From Deltaproteobacteria bacterium (GTDB lineage Bacteria > Desulfobacterota > Binatia > UBA9968): 10,380 nucleotides of DNA. The stretch spans positions 519 to 10,898 of the forward strand of contig VBKX01000316.1 of the NCBI GenBank assembly GCA_005879435.1. Reading direction: 5' to 3'. Positions 1 to 6,865 of this stretch are shown here, in pieces (within the stretch, counting starts at the first letter, position 1; the number at the start of each line of letters is the position of its first letter). Under the pieces are notes generated by a model, which was not told where the DNA came from, ran no database searches, and saw only the letters and a list, made by a program, of their open reading frames with translations. Both the position numbers and the translations under genes were made by a program.

Positions 1-296
1 TCAGTCGTTGATTCAGCCGCTCGATGGAAATCTATTTCCTCTTTGGCGAAGAGGGGCACGGGGAGATTTTCCGAGATAATGGCGTCTAAAAAACGATAGG
101 TTGATGTCGGAGATAAGCAGGGATCAAACGCAAGGCGCTGCGGAGGCAACGGAAATTCCGAGCTACTCGGAAGATTTCTAACCTTCAATACCGGCGGTTT
201 CACGGCCTCGGTAAAACTTCGCCGTCGCGATTCCGGGACGCTTCTAGACCCCAGACTTTGAGTGTTTGGTTGATCTGAATTTTATGCGAGTTCTAT
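1..296. other. Left-edge segment without an assignable gene
   Basis: This segment lies downstream of the 3' end of the exported hydrolase. Two frames stay open to the window edge. A plus-strand frame ends at a TAG at 97-99 after 32 codons. A minus-strand frame is open for 93 codons from 281 down to the edge but has no ATG and no convincing ribosome binding site. Neither translation was recognised. Either could be the end of a gene that lies mostly outside the window, or chance. No U-tailed hairpin terminating the hydrolase transcript was seen here. Confidence 0.25.
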
Positions 297-1601
297 TTAG
301 AACCGCGCATTGATCCATTTTTGCACGTAATCGAAAGTGTTTTTGACCGTGTTGGAATATTGATCTGGTGTCGTCTCGCAAGCCTTGCAAGGTCGGATGC
401 CGTGGGAGGCGCCTTCGATGACGATGTATTCTTTGTCGGCACTGGCCGAGACTTCGTAGTGGATCTCGTTGTCGCGCAAAAAATAATGGCCTCCCATGGC
501 GAGGATCAGGATCGGCACGGTGATCTTCTGCAGGTGACAGGGCGTTGAGTTGTTGTTGGAGCAATAATCGATATCATCCAGCGAGTGCTTGGCGCGGATA
601 GCCCGCGTGCCAAGAAAAGATTTGACCGTCAAAAGTTTTGAGCCTTCGTGGAATGATTTGGCGCGTTCGGGGTTCTTGGAATCGGCGACCCGCACGCTTT
701 TGATGATTTCGGTCACGATCGTGCCGTCGTTCTTCAGAAGCTTGTGCGGTTTTACGGTGCCGGCATGAACCGTCAAATCCATTTCCGACAAACGGCCGCT
801 CTCGCTTTTGTGGATCACGAAGGCGTCATCGTCCTTGTAGTAGGATTTACCGGCTTCGATGGAATGTAGCTTCGCCAGCGCGGCATCGACGAGCCGGTTC
901 ATGCGCGCCGCCTGCGTTTTGAAATAGCGCTCTTTGAATTCACGCGAGTAACTGCTCGGGTCGGTCGCGTTGAAGCCATTTTTAGCACTGAACGGATCGA
1001 GGGCGGCGTCGATCCGGTCCGGTTTATCGTCGCGCTGCACTGACGGATTGATCGAGCGCAATGTATTGACCGCGGTCCCCGGATGGGCGTCGCGCAAGAT
1101 GATGCCGTCCGCCGGTGGGAGCCCGGCAAGGTCGTTGTTGCAAGGGATCAGTTTTTTCGCCCCCTGGCAAACCGACGGTCCGTTTTGAGCGACGTTTTGA
1201 TAAAAGGTCATCAAAGGCGCGCCGCCGCTGCCGCCGTAAAGAAGGATTTTCGATGCCTTCACCGTCTCTCTTAGGTATTTGACGCCAGTCGCAACGTCGA
1301 GCGGCAAGTCGTTCCAAAAATCCAATGCTTCGTTGTTGTCCGAGCGACCGTTCATACAGAGGACGTAAAAGCCCCGCTTGACCAGCTCGATGCACGCAAT
1401 ATCGCTCAAGCGGTTGCCGTCTTCACGCATGTTGACCACCGCAACGCGCGCTTTAACGCCCGCATCGGGCGAATAAAGCACGGCTTTGACCGTCGGGCTG
1501 AGCTGCAGGTACGCCGACGAGCTTTCGGGCGCCGCATCGCGCAGCAAAAACGCGCAGAGGGTGACGATGATGAAAGGGATTTGGAAAGACCACGGTCGCA
1601 T
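297..1601 (-). CDS. Exported alpha/beta-hydrolase-like protein (intact paralogue)
   Basis: A 434-residue protein. The start ATG at 1601 is preceded by AAAGGAG (1608-1614) at 6 nt spacing. Residues about 8-20 form a hydrophobic export segment, so the mature domain is probably periplasmic or secreted. A nucleophile elbow GGSGG (Ser125) follows a hydrophobic strand (ILLY), and His400 in the context EGASHG fits the catalytic histidine of the alpha/beta hydrolase fold. The acid residue is not certain; Asp377 is a candidate. Eight cysteines (70, 82, 145, 154, 347, 355, 405, 408) are all kept in the paralogue at 3550-4786, suggesting disulfides. The two proteins look roughly half identical by eye over the N-terminal 230 residues. 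The substrate is unknown; an esterase or lipase-like role is only an inference from the fold. It may be transcribed alone, since a 455-bp gap with a promoter candidate precedes it. Confidence 0.8.
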   Translation of the reverse strand: MRPWSFQIPFIIVTLCAFLLRDAAPESSSAYLQLSPTVKAVLYSPDAGVKARVAVVNMREDGNRLSDIACIELVKRGFYVLCMNGRSDNNEALDFWNDLPLDVATGVKYLRETVKASKILLYGGSGGAPLMTFYQNVAQNGPSVCQGAKKLIPCNNDLAGLPPADGIILRDAHPGTAVNTLRSINPSVQRDDKPDRIDAALDPFSAKNGFNATDPSSYSREFKERYFKTQAARMNRLVDAALAKLHSIEAGKSYYKDDDAFVIHKSESGRLSEMDLTVHAGTVKPHKLLKNDGTIVTEIIKSVRVADSKNPERAKSFHEGSKLLTVKSFLGTRAIRAKHSLDDIDYCSNNNSTPCHLQKITVPILILAMGGHYFLRDNEIHYEVSASADKEYIVIEGASHGIRPCKACETTPDQYSNTVKNTFDYVQKWINARF

Positions 1602-2056
1602 CGTGAACTCCTTTGATTTGAAATTTCGCCTTCGCCCGTCGCTCGGCGCGGGGATTTAGGTATGGATCACGGCGGAGAGTAGCGAGATAAGGAATTGGTT
1701 GTCAACGAATGTTTGTCTCAGAAGCGTTCGACAGCAGGCCCGCGTACCGTTGTTCCTGAAGACGAGTCTGACTTGTAATATGCCAGATCCGATGATTTCC
1801 CCAGTAAGAAATAGAAGAGCTTGCACAATGTTTAGATTTGTTTATTCGCTGCTCAGCGAGTTTCTTTAACAGCATGTTCAACCCAACAAATTTCGATGCC
1901 CGCGAAAGTCAATCTTAAACTGCTTAGTGAAAAACGTTACCGGGCTAATTGCGGAGACGGTGTTGTTGGAGCGACCAGCGCGGCGCGGACACGGTCATGA
2001 TCGCATTATCTATGAATCAGCTCGAGCCCGCATTGATCGGGTGGCCGTGTGCAACA
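1602..2056. other. Intergenic region between the hydrolase and the PLD-like gene
   Basis: A 455-bp stretch without a supportable gene. It holds the hydrolase ribosome binding site (1608-1614) and the promoter candidate (1676-1705). A short inverted repeat, TCGCT-gctc-AGCGA, lies at 1846-1859 and is followed on the plus strand by a T-rich stretch, but no plus-strand gene lies before it. Short open frames at 1927-2149 run into the PLD-like gene on the opposite strand and look like its shadow. Nothing else was recognised. Confidence 0.5.
1676..1705 (-). promoter_or_regulatory. Sigma-70-like promoter candidate for the exported hydrolase
   Basis: On the minus strand there is a perfect TTGACA (1705-1700), an 18-nt spacer and TACTCT (1681-1676) as a weak -10. 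It ends about 75 nt before the ATG at 1601. The -35 match is strong and the -10 weak (3 of 6), so this is a candidate only. Confidence 0.4.
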
Positions 2057-3310
2057 TCACAACAGCTCTTTTACCGGAAAGGCGAAGAACTCGAAGAGTC
2101 GTTCGAAGATGCTACGCGAACTCCATTCTTCATAGGTAATGTTTTTTGAGTGTTTCAAGTCTTCTTGAAAAATGTCTTCCAAACGGCGCGCCAGCGCCGC
2201 ATCATACATCGTCACGTTCAATTCCTGATTTAACGCGAAAGAGCGATTATCAAAGTTGGTGCTGCCGATGGTCGCCCAGATGCCGTCGACGACCATTGTC
2301 TTGGCATGCATGAGAGCCGTCTGGTATTCAAAGATCTGAACGCCGCCCTGCAACAGAGGGCCGTAGTGGCTGCGGCTTGCCGTGTAAGTAAGCTGGCTGT
2401 CGATCTCGCCGGGGGTTAACACGACCACGCGGACGCCGCGGGCGGCAGCTTTCAACAAGGCTTCGGTCATGACATCGTCGGGAATAAAATACGGATTGGT
2501 GATCCAGATCGATTTTCGCGCTGAGTTGATCGTGATCAGGAAGAGCATATAAGTCTGAAAACTTCCTCCCGCCGGCGAGCTGCGGACGATTTGTGCGAAC
2601 ACGTTTCCGATCGGCTGGAGCGCGGGAAAATAGCCCTCGCCTCCGATCGCGATGCTGGTTGTTTCCAGCCAACTTTCGGCAAACCCGGCTTGCAGAAATT
2701 TGACCGCCGGACCTTCTATGCGTGCGTTGGTATCGCGCCAGTGTTGCGGCGTTCGTCCGTCGCCGCTCCAGGAGTCGGCGATGCCATAACCCCCGGTAAA
2801 TCCTACCCGCCCGTCGATCACGAGAATGCGCCGGTGGCTTCGATAGTTATAATCGAGCAGTTTCCACGGGAAAATGATCGCAGGCGCCTCGACTCTGCGA
2901 AAGTATTCCACGTGACAACCAGCATCGCGCATCAAGGCGATGATTTCACCGGGCGTTTTGCCCGATCCATGACTATCGAGCAGGATGTTTGCTTTTACGC
3001 CGGCCCGGCATCGTTCCGCGAAGGCCTCGGCAAACTGCCGCGCTAGAGAACCCCCCTCGTAAAGATACTGAGAGAATGTGATTGTCTGCTTCGCCGACTG
3101 GATATCGCGCAGCATGACGGGAAACGTTTCATCGCCGTTAAGCAAGACGCCGATGCGATTTCCAGCCATGATCTGCGCATCCGTGTGAGCTTCGATGGTT
3201 GGAAAAAATGTCGGCTCGCCGAGAGTCACCGGGGGAATCTGCCCTACGGAGACGACTTTGGCACATCCGAAAATCAACAAAACCGCGAAGAGCCACTTCA
3301 AGTATCTCAT
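2057..3310 (-). CDS. Phospholipase D-like / cardiolipin-synthase-like protein
   Basis: A 417-residue protein of the HKD phosphatidyltransferase superfamily. ATG 3310 is chosen because it opens a typical N-terminal anchor (MRYLKWLFAVLLIFGC); the frame is open to 3463 but the extra 51 residues look non-coding. The start has no clear Shine-Dalgarno sequence. Cys16 in IFGC is a possible but atypical lipobox. Two catalytic half-sites are visible. The first is at residues 159-166 (SHRRILVID), where arginine 161 stands in place of the usual lysine of HxKxxxxD. The second is canonical at 335-342 (HAKTMVVD), followed by GSTNFDNRS at 349-357. Members of this family join or hydrolyse phospholipids at the membrane, for example in cardiolipin synthesis from phosphatidylglycerol; which reaction applies here cannot be told. 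It sits between two paralogous hydrolase genes on the same strand, with gaps of 455 and 239 bp, so co-transcription is not evident. Confidence 0.88.
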   Translation of the reverse strand: MRYLKWLFAVLLIFGCAKVVSVGQIPPVTLGEPTFFPTIEAHTDAQIMAGNRIGVLLNGDETFPVMLRDIQSAKQTITFSQYLYEGGSLARQFAEAFAERCRAGVKANILLDSHGSGKTPGEIIALMRDAGCHVEYFRRVEAPAIIFPWKLLDYNYRSHRRILVIDGRVGFTGGYGIADSWSGDGRTPQHWRDTNARIEGPAVKFLQAGFAESWLETTSIAIGGEGYFPALQPIGNVFAQIVRSSPAGGSFQTYMLFLITINSARKSIWITNPYFIPDDVMTEALLKAAARGVRVVVLTPGEIDSQLTYTASRSHYGPLLQGGVQIFEYQTALMHAKTMVVDGIWATIGSTNFDNRSFALNQELNVTMYDAALARRLEDIFQEDLKHSKNITYEEWSSRSIFERLFEFFAFPVKELL

Positions 3311-3549
3311 AACTACGACTAGGAAAATGTATTTGACGGAAATAAGGGTAGATTGCAAGCTTGAGGGTAAACCCCGGGGCGTCTCGGCTTGAACCAAGAA
3401 CAGGCGCGAATAAATGCAACCGGTAACTAAAGTGCAATGTGTTTGCAGAGACTTCGAGGGCAACGCAGAACTATGAGGTTAGATCGTTCATCTAGCTGTC
3501 CCAGTGATGTGATCAAGTCTTGAAAATTGGCTGTCGTAAATTTGCCACT

Positions 3550-4786
3550 TCAGAACCTCTCGTTGATCCACTTTGCCGTATAGTCGAAAAAGTTCCTTCT
3601 TGCGTTGGCATATTCCGACGCGGGTTTCGCGCAGTTGGTGCAGGCGCCGATGCTGGTCATCGAGCCTTCGACGACGATGAAGTCTTTGTCGGTGCTCTTT
3701 GAGTTCAAGTAATTGAACTCGACTTCCTGGATCAGATTCTGAAACGACGCCTGGTGCGCGACGGCGAGCAGCGGGACCGTGACGCTTTGCAGCATGCAGG
3801 GCGTCGAGTTGTTGGTGGAGCAGAGATCGATCTGTTTCTCATCCATCGAGTTGGTCGAGCGGATCGCGTTGCTGCTGAGAAAAGAGCGGATGGTCAGGCC
3901 GCCCCGGGCGCCTTCGCCGAAGGTGCGATTGAGCTTGGCGAGTTCGGGGCGCGGTGGCGAAACGCTTTCGACCAATTGCTTGACCACCGTGGCGTCATTC
4001 TTGAGCAGTTTCTCGGGCTGCACGGTGGTGTGGCGGATACTGGAGTCGACGGAAAGCAGGCGCGCGTTGTCGAAGCCGATAATATTGAACGGAGGCGGAC
4101 TGGGCGGTGAAATACGCTTTCTTGAATGCTTCAGAATATTGCGAAGGACCGTTAGGATTAAAACCATTCTTGACCGAAAACGGGTCGAGCTTCGGATCGA
4201 CACGGCCGGTGTGCTCGTCGATGATCGCGGGATTGACGCTGCGCAGGCGCAGGATCGGATTACCCGGGTGGCCGTCGGAAAGGATGACGCCGTGGGCAGG
4301 CGTGAGTCCTTTGAGATCGTTGCCGCATTGGACGAGCTTGTTCGTTCCCTGGCAAACCGCCGGTCCGTTTTCTGCCACGGCTTGATAAAAACTCATGGTG
4401 ACGCCGCCGCCGCTGTGGCCGTAGAGAATGATTTTGCCGTTTGTTCCGAGCTGTTTCTTGAAGTAGTTAACGCCTTCGGCGACGTCGAGCGGAATCAACT
4501 CCCACTTGACCGACGACTCGCTGTTTTCAAAGCGCGAGTTCATGCACAACACTAAAAAACCGCGCTTGGCAAATTCTCCGCAGGCGACATTGTTCAGGTA
4601 GTTCGACTCGCGGTGCATAACGATAATGCCGACGTGGGGCTCCGGCCCGGAGTCCGGTTTGTAGAGCGCACTCTTGGCGCGGCCGAGCTGCATGAAGGTG
4701 GGGTTGCTTTGCGCCATGGATTGAGTGCCGTGGGCGCTGAGTAAAAAAGAGATCGATAGTGCGAGCGTTGAGAGATGCTTGCGCAT
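3550..4786 (-). pseudogene. Frameshifted paralogue of the exported alpha/beta-hydrolase
   Basis: Two frames together match the intact paralogue at 297-1601 from end to end. The first runs from ATG 4786 with an export signal (MRKHLSTLALSISFLL...SMAQS) through the nucleophile elbow GHSGG (Ser125) to about residue 230. The second resumes at about 4089 with FNIIGFDNARLL and ends in KWINERF at the TGA at 3550-3552, matching KWINARF of the intact copy. At the break (about 4089-4099) roughly 28 codons, corresponding to residues about 232-260 of the intact protein, are missing and the frame shifts. Read straight, the first frame stops at 3995 after a meaningless tail. The C-terminal half also has Thr in EGSMTS where the intact copy has His in EGASHG, while all eight cysteines are kept. 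An AAGGAAAGG lies about 14 nt before the ATG, an unusually long spacing. A sequencing error cannot explain the missing codons, although it could add a frameshift to a real deletion. Confidence 0.8.
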
Positions 4787-4892
4787 GGTCGTCGTTTTTG
4801 CCTTTCCTTGAGTGAAAATCAAAATTGGCGCGAGGGCGTACCTCACCGAATGATAAGACGAGCATGATCCCCGAGTTTTCTCCGGGAGCGAT

Positions 4893-4925
4893 GCTTGCCT
4901 ACCAACGCGTGGCTTGGTTGCAAGC
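4893..4925 (-). terminator. Stem-loop just behind the amidohydrolase stop
   Basis: On the minus strand, GCTTGC pairs with GCAAGC and the next block ACCAA pairs with TTGGT, separated by small bulges and an 8-nt loop (on the plus strand: gcttgc-ct-accaa-cgcgtggc-ttggt-t-gcaagc). It begins 2 nt after the stop codon (4930-4928) of the amidohydrolase remnant. No U-tract follows on either strand, so it is not a standard intrinsic terminator. It could stabilise the transcript end or assist termination. Confidence 0.4.
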
Positions 4926-4927
4926 GT

Positions 4928-5326
4928 CTAGTTTGGCGCTGCAGCTAACTTGTAGAAGCGGGCGGCGTTGCCGCGCAGGATTGCCTGCTTGGCGTCGTCA
5001 CTAATTTCTTCGCGCTCGCGAAGTTCGCTAATTTCTTTTCGGACGGTCTGAGTGTTTACCTCGTGCGGAAAGTCAGACGAGAACATGAACGCTTGCTCTC
5101 CTGCTACCTTGATGGCGTACGCGAGGTCTGATTCCCCTCCTTCGATGCCCACCACGAGGCGACCGGCTTGAATGAGCGCGCGAATATAATCGGCGGCGGT
5201 TTGTCCTTCCGGCAAGTGCAGCAGTTCGCCGCGAGGATTGATTGGAGTTCCCGCCTCATAAGATCGAGAAAGCCGTTCGAGCGCCATGAGAAACCAGAGT
5301 GGGCCGCCCTCGAGGTACGTCGTCAC
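4928..5326 (-). pseudogene. Detached C-terminal part of the amidohydrolase
   Basis: The frame encodes about 132 residues almost identical to the C-terminal third of the amidohydrolase at 5256-6356 (two amino-acid differences, V/I and A/V, in the shared part). It then adds the native end AKQAILRGNAARFYKLAAAPN, typical of PF04909 proteins. The frame begins exactly at the duplication junction, where the only possible start is GTG 5326; the first ATG is 5287. There is no recognisable ribosome binding site. It lacks the metal-binding N-terminal motif and histidines, so a product could not be an enzyme on its own. It is the original 3' end of the gene, separated from its body by a tandem duplication. 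Confidence 0.8.
4993..5317. repeat. 325-bp direct tandem repeat, copy A
   Basis: This copy matches 5318-5642 base for base at an offset of exactly 325, with three mismatches (5044 C/T, 5156 G/T, 5196 G/A; copy A first, plus strand). The copies abut with no spacer, and no microhomology is obvious at the ends. It covers the 3' coding part of the amidohydrolase. Confidence 0.97.
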
Positions 5327-6356
5327 TAATTTCTTCGCGCTCGCGAAGTTCGCTAATTTCTTTTCGGATGGTCTGAGTGTTTACCTCGTGCGGAAAGTCA
5401 GACGAGAACATGAACGCTTGCTCTCCTGCTACCTTGATGGCGTACGCGAGGTCTGATTCCCCTCCTTCGATGCCCACCACTAGGCGACCGGCTTGAATGA
5501 GCGCGCGAATATAATCGGCGACGGTTTGTCCTTCCGGCAAGTGCAGCAGTTCGCCGCGAGGATTGATTGGAGTTCCCGCCTCATAAGATCGAGAAAGCCG
5601 TTCGAGCGCCATGAGAAACCAGAGTGGGCCGCCCTCGAGGTAAGCCACGCGCAGGCCGGGGAAGCGCTCGAAAAGGTTGTTTAACACCATCTCCGCCAAA
5701 GCAATCGCCAGAGACATAGGATGACCGATGGCATTGGCGCCGGTGGAAACATTCATCGTCTCCATACCTAAATCCCAATGGCCGCCGCCATGAACGACAA
5801 CAGGACAGCCCAACCGAGCCGCTTCGGCGTACACCGGCCAGTAGGGCTTGGCGCCGAGGTTCAAGTGCACTCCCGTAGCGGGGAACAGGACACCGCACAT
5901 GCCCAACTCGGTATAAGCGTGGCGCAGTTCTGCCAACGCCGCGTCCGCATCATGCATCGGCACGAGAGCGATGCCTTTGAAACGGGAATCGCGCCTAAGA
6001 TAAGTCTCTGCTAGCCAGTCGTTGTACGCTCGGGCTGCGCCGACGGCGTAGTCGCGGTCGACTATGCGGCCGATGCGCTGACCGGCGGTGGGGAAGAGGA
6101 CGGCGTAGTCGAATCCGACTTGATCCATGAACTCGAGCCACCCTTCGGGTCCGGGATTTTGAAACCGACCGTCGGGAGTAGTTGCGAAGGCTCCGGGAGG
6201 AGTTCGAGTCAATGAATATTGAATGTGGCTGTTAAGAGGAAACACACCGCTTCTAAGCCGGCCCCCAGCGGCGCTATAGGGAAAATGACGCGCTATGCCT
6301 TCCCCGTCCTCGAAAATATGGCCGTCGCCATCAATGATTTTGATTTGCTGTGTCAT
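5256..6356 (-). CDS. PF04909-type amidohydrolase with altered C-terminus
   Basis: A 366-residue TIM-barrel metal-dependent hydrolase. ATG 6356 is fixed by AGGAGG (6367-6362) at 5 nt. Visible motifs are the N-terminal metal motif DGDGHIFE (His13, Glu16), VVVHGGGH (His189), IGHP (His212), LEGG (Glu241) and FSSDFPHE with the catalytic/metal aspartate Asp320. Relatives hydrolyse or decarboxylate small organic acids and esters; the substrate here is unknown, and the protein has no signal peptide, so it is cytosolic. From residue 347 on, the frame runs out of register into a second copy of a 325-bp duplication and ends in 20 unrelated residues (VPRGRPTLV...) instead of the native 21. Ancestral segments 6356-5318 plus 4992-4928 add up to 1104 nt, an unbroken 367-residue gene. 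All predicted active-site residues lie before the break, so activity may persist, but the family's C-terminal helix (ILRGNAARFYKL) is lost. An annotator could fairly call the whole locus a pseudogene. Confidence 0.8.
   Translation of the reverse strand: MTQQIKIIDGDGHIFEDGEGIARHFPYSAAGGRLRSGVFPLNSHIQYSLTRTPPGAFATTPDGRFQNPGPEGWLEFMDQVGFDYAVLFPTAGQRIGRIVDRDYAVGAARAYNDWLAETYLRRDSRFKGIALVPMHDADAALAELRHAYTELGMCGVLFPATGVHLNLGAKPYWPVYAEAARLGCPVVVHGGGHWDLGMETMNVSTGANAIGHPMSLAIALAEMVLNNLFERFPGLRVAYLEGGPLWFLMALERLSRSYEAGTPINPRGELLHLPEGQTVADYIRALIQAGRLVVGIEGGESDLAYAIKVAGEQAFMFSSDFPHEVNTQTIRKEISELREREEISDDVPRGRPTLVSHGARTAFSIL
5318..5642. repeat. 325-bp direct tandem repeat, copy B
   Basis: The second unit of the tandem duplication, joined directly to copy A (4993-5317). 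This copy is in frame with the amidohydrolase body. Of its three differences from copy A, two change the protein (Ile for Val in IRKE, Val for Ala in TVADY) and one is silent. Confidence 0.97.
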
Positions 6357-6361
6357 CGGAT

Positions 6362-6367
6362 CCTCCT
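6362..6367 (-). promoter_or_regulatory. Strong Shine-Dalgarno deciding the amidohydrolase start
   Basis: AGGAGG on the minus strand, within AGAGGAGGATCCG before ATG 6356, has 5-nt spacing. The frame is open to an ATG at 6377, but that codon lies upstream of this site and adds only seven unlikely residues. Confidence 0.8.
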
Positions 6368-6501
6368 CTGCTAACAAGGGTATTCACCCCGCGGTTTCGG
6401 AACTTTCGTCTAGCTTCGCGCGTACCCGCGGTTGCGGTTTAAGCCGCGCGCTCAAAAGCTGCGATTCGTGTTATCAGAATCGTCGGCACTTAAGAACTTT
6501 G

Positions 6502-6531
6502 CAGATAGCATCCGGCCATGAAAATTGTCAA
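6502..6531 (-). promoter_or_regulatory. Promoter candidate for the amidohydrolase
   Basis: On the minus strand there is a perfect TTGACA (6531-6526), then 18 nt, then TATCTG (6507-6502) with a TGC just before it, resembling an extended -10. The predicted transcript would have a leader of about 140 nt before ATG 6356. The leader contains the near-palindrome GCGGCTTAAACCGC (6435-6448 area). The -35 is strong and the -10 modest. Confidence 0.4.
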
Positions 6532-6750
6532 CTTGATGACCCGCCTGTAAGCCCACGCAAAGCAGTTGGTGCTATCCGAATATCGGTGCAGGCCCTGCGG
6601 GTGCGAAGCGCGGTGTAAATAACGGAGCAAAACTGCCGAGGGATAGAGCAGAATAAAGAGGTCACGATAGCGAAGCCCCACACTAGACTTCATGCGGAGT
6701 CACATCGCCGGCGTCCGTCATGGGTAGAGGTTCGGCTCGGTTGAATCGAT

Positions 6751-6779
6751 TTGCCCGCCGCCCAGGGAAGCGTTATGGT
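6751..6779 (+). promoter_or_regulatory. Weak promoter candidate for the solute-binding protein gene
   Basis: TTGCCC (6751-6756), a 17-nt spacer and TATGGT (6774-6779), each matching the sigma-70 consensus at 4 of 6 positions, end about 86 nt before ATG 6866. It is found by inspection only and could be chance. Confidence 0.25.
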
Positions 6780-6865
6780 CCAAACAAATCGCAAATCGGC
6801 AGGATTTAAGGTCGTTTAGGAATCAGCGGCGCGACCCGTCCACCGAGGCGAACGTAGGACTTCCC

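Larger units (their letters stand above)
6357..6865. other. Divergent intergenic region, amidohydrolase / solute-binding protein
   Basis: A 509-bp spacer between the divergent genes starting at 6356 (-) and 6866 (+). It contains the amidohydrolase ribosome binding site, a TTGACA promoter candidate on the minus strand (6502-6531) and a weaker plus-strand candidate (6751-6779). Near 6435 there is a GC-rich near-palindrome with core gcggtttaagccgc. A 67-residue minus-strand frame (6490-6693) overlaps the promoter candidate, lacks a ribosome binding site and looks non-coding. No tRNA or riboswitch was recognised. Confidence 0.5.

Noticed and set aside
1846..1859. Small inverted repeat followed by a T-rich stretch on the plus strand
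   Set aside because: Only 5 bp of stem and no plus-strand gene in front of it, so a terminator role is not supported.
2591..3046. 151-residue plus-strand open frame
   Set aside because: It lies fully inside the PLD-like gene on the other strand, whose two HKD motifs are clear; no ribosome binding site or recognisable domain.
3779..4555. 258-residue plus-strand open frame
   Set aside because: Antisense to the broken hydrolase paralogue. The minus-strand frames align with an intact homologue, and this one resembles nothing known.
4928..5642. Insertion sequence or target-site duplication as the cause of the repeat
   Set aside because: The repeated unit is entirely amidohydrolase coding sequence, with no terminal inverted repeats and no transposase.
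6490..6693. 67-residue minus-strand open frame in the divergent spacer
   Set aside because: No ribosome binding site, unlike any family I know, and it covers the amidohydrolase promoter candidate.
6590..6760. Possible tRNA or structured RNA in the GC-rich spacer
   Set aside because: No cloverleaf, T-loop or anticodon arm could be built on either strand; only short GC-rich self-complementary bits.
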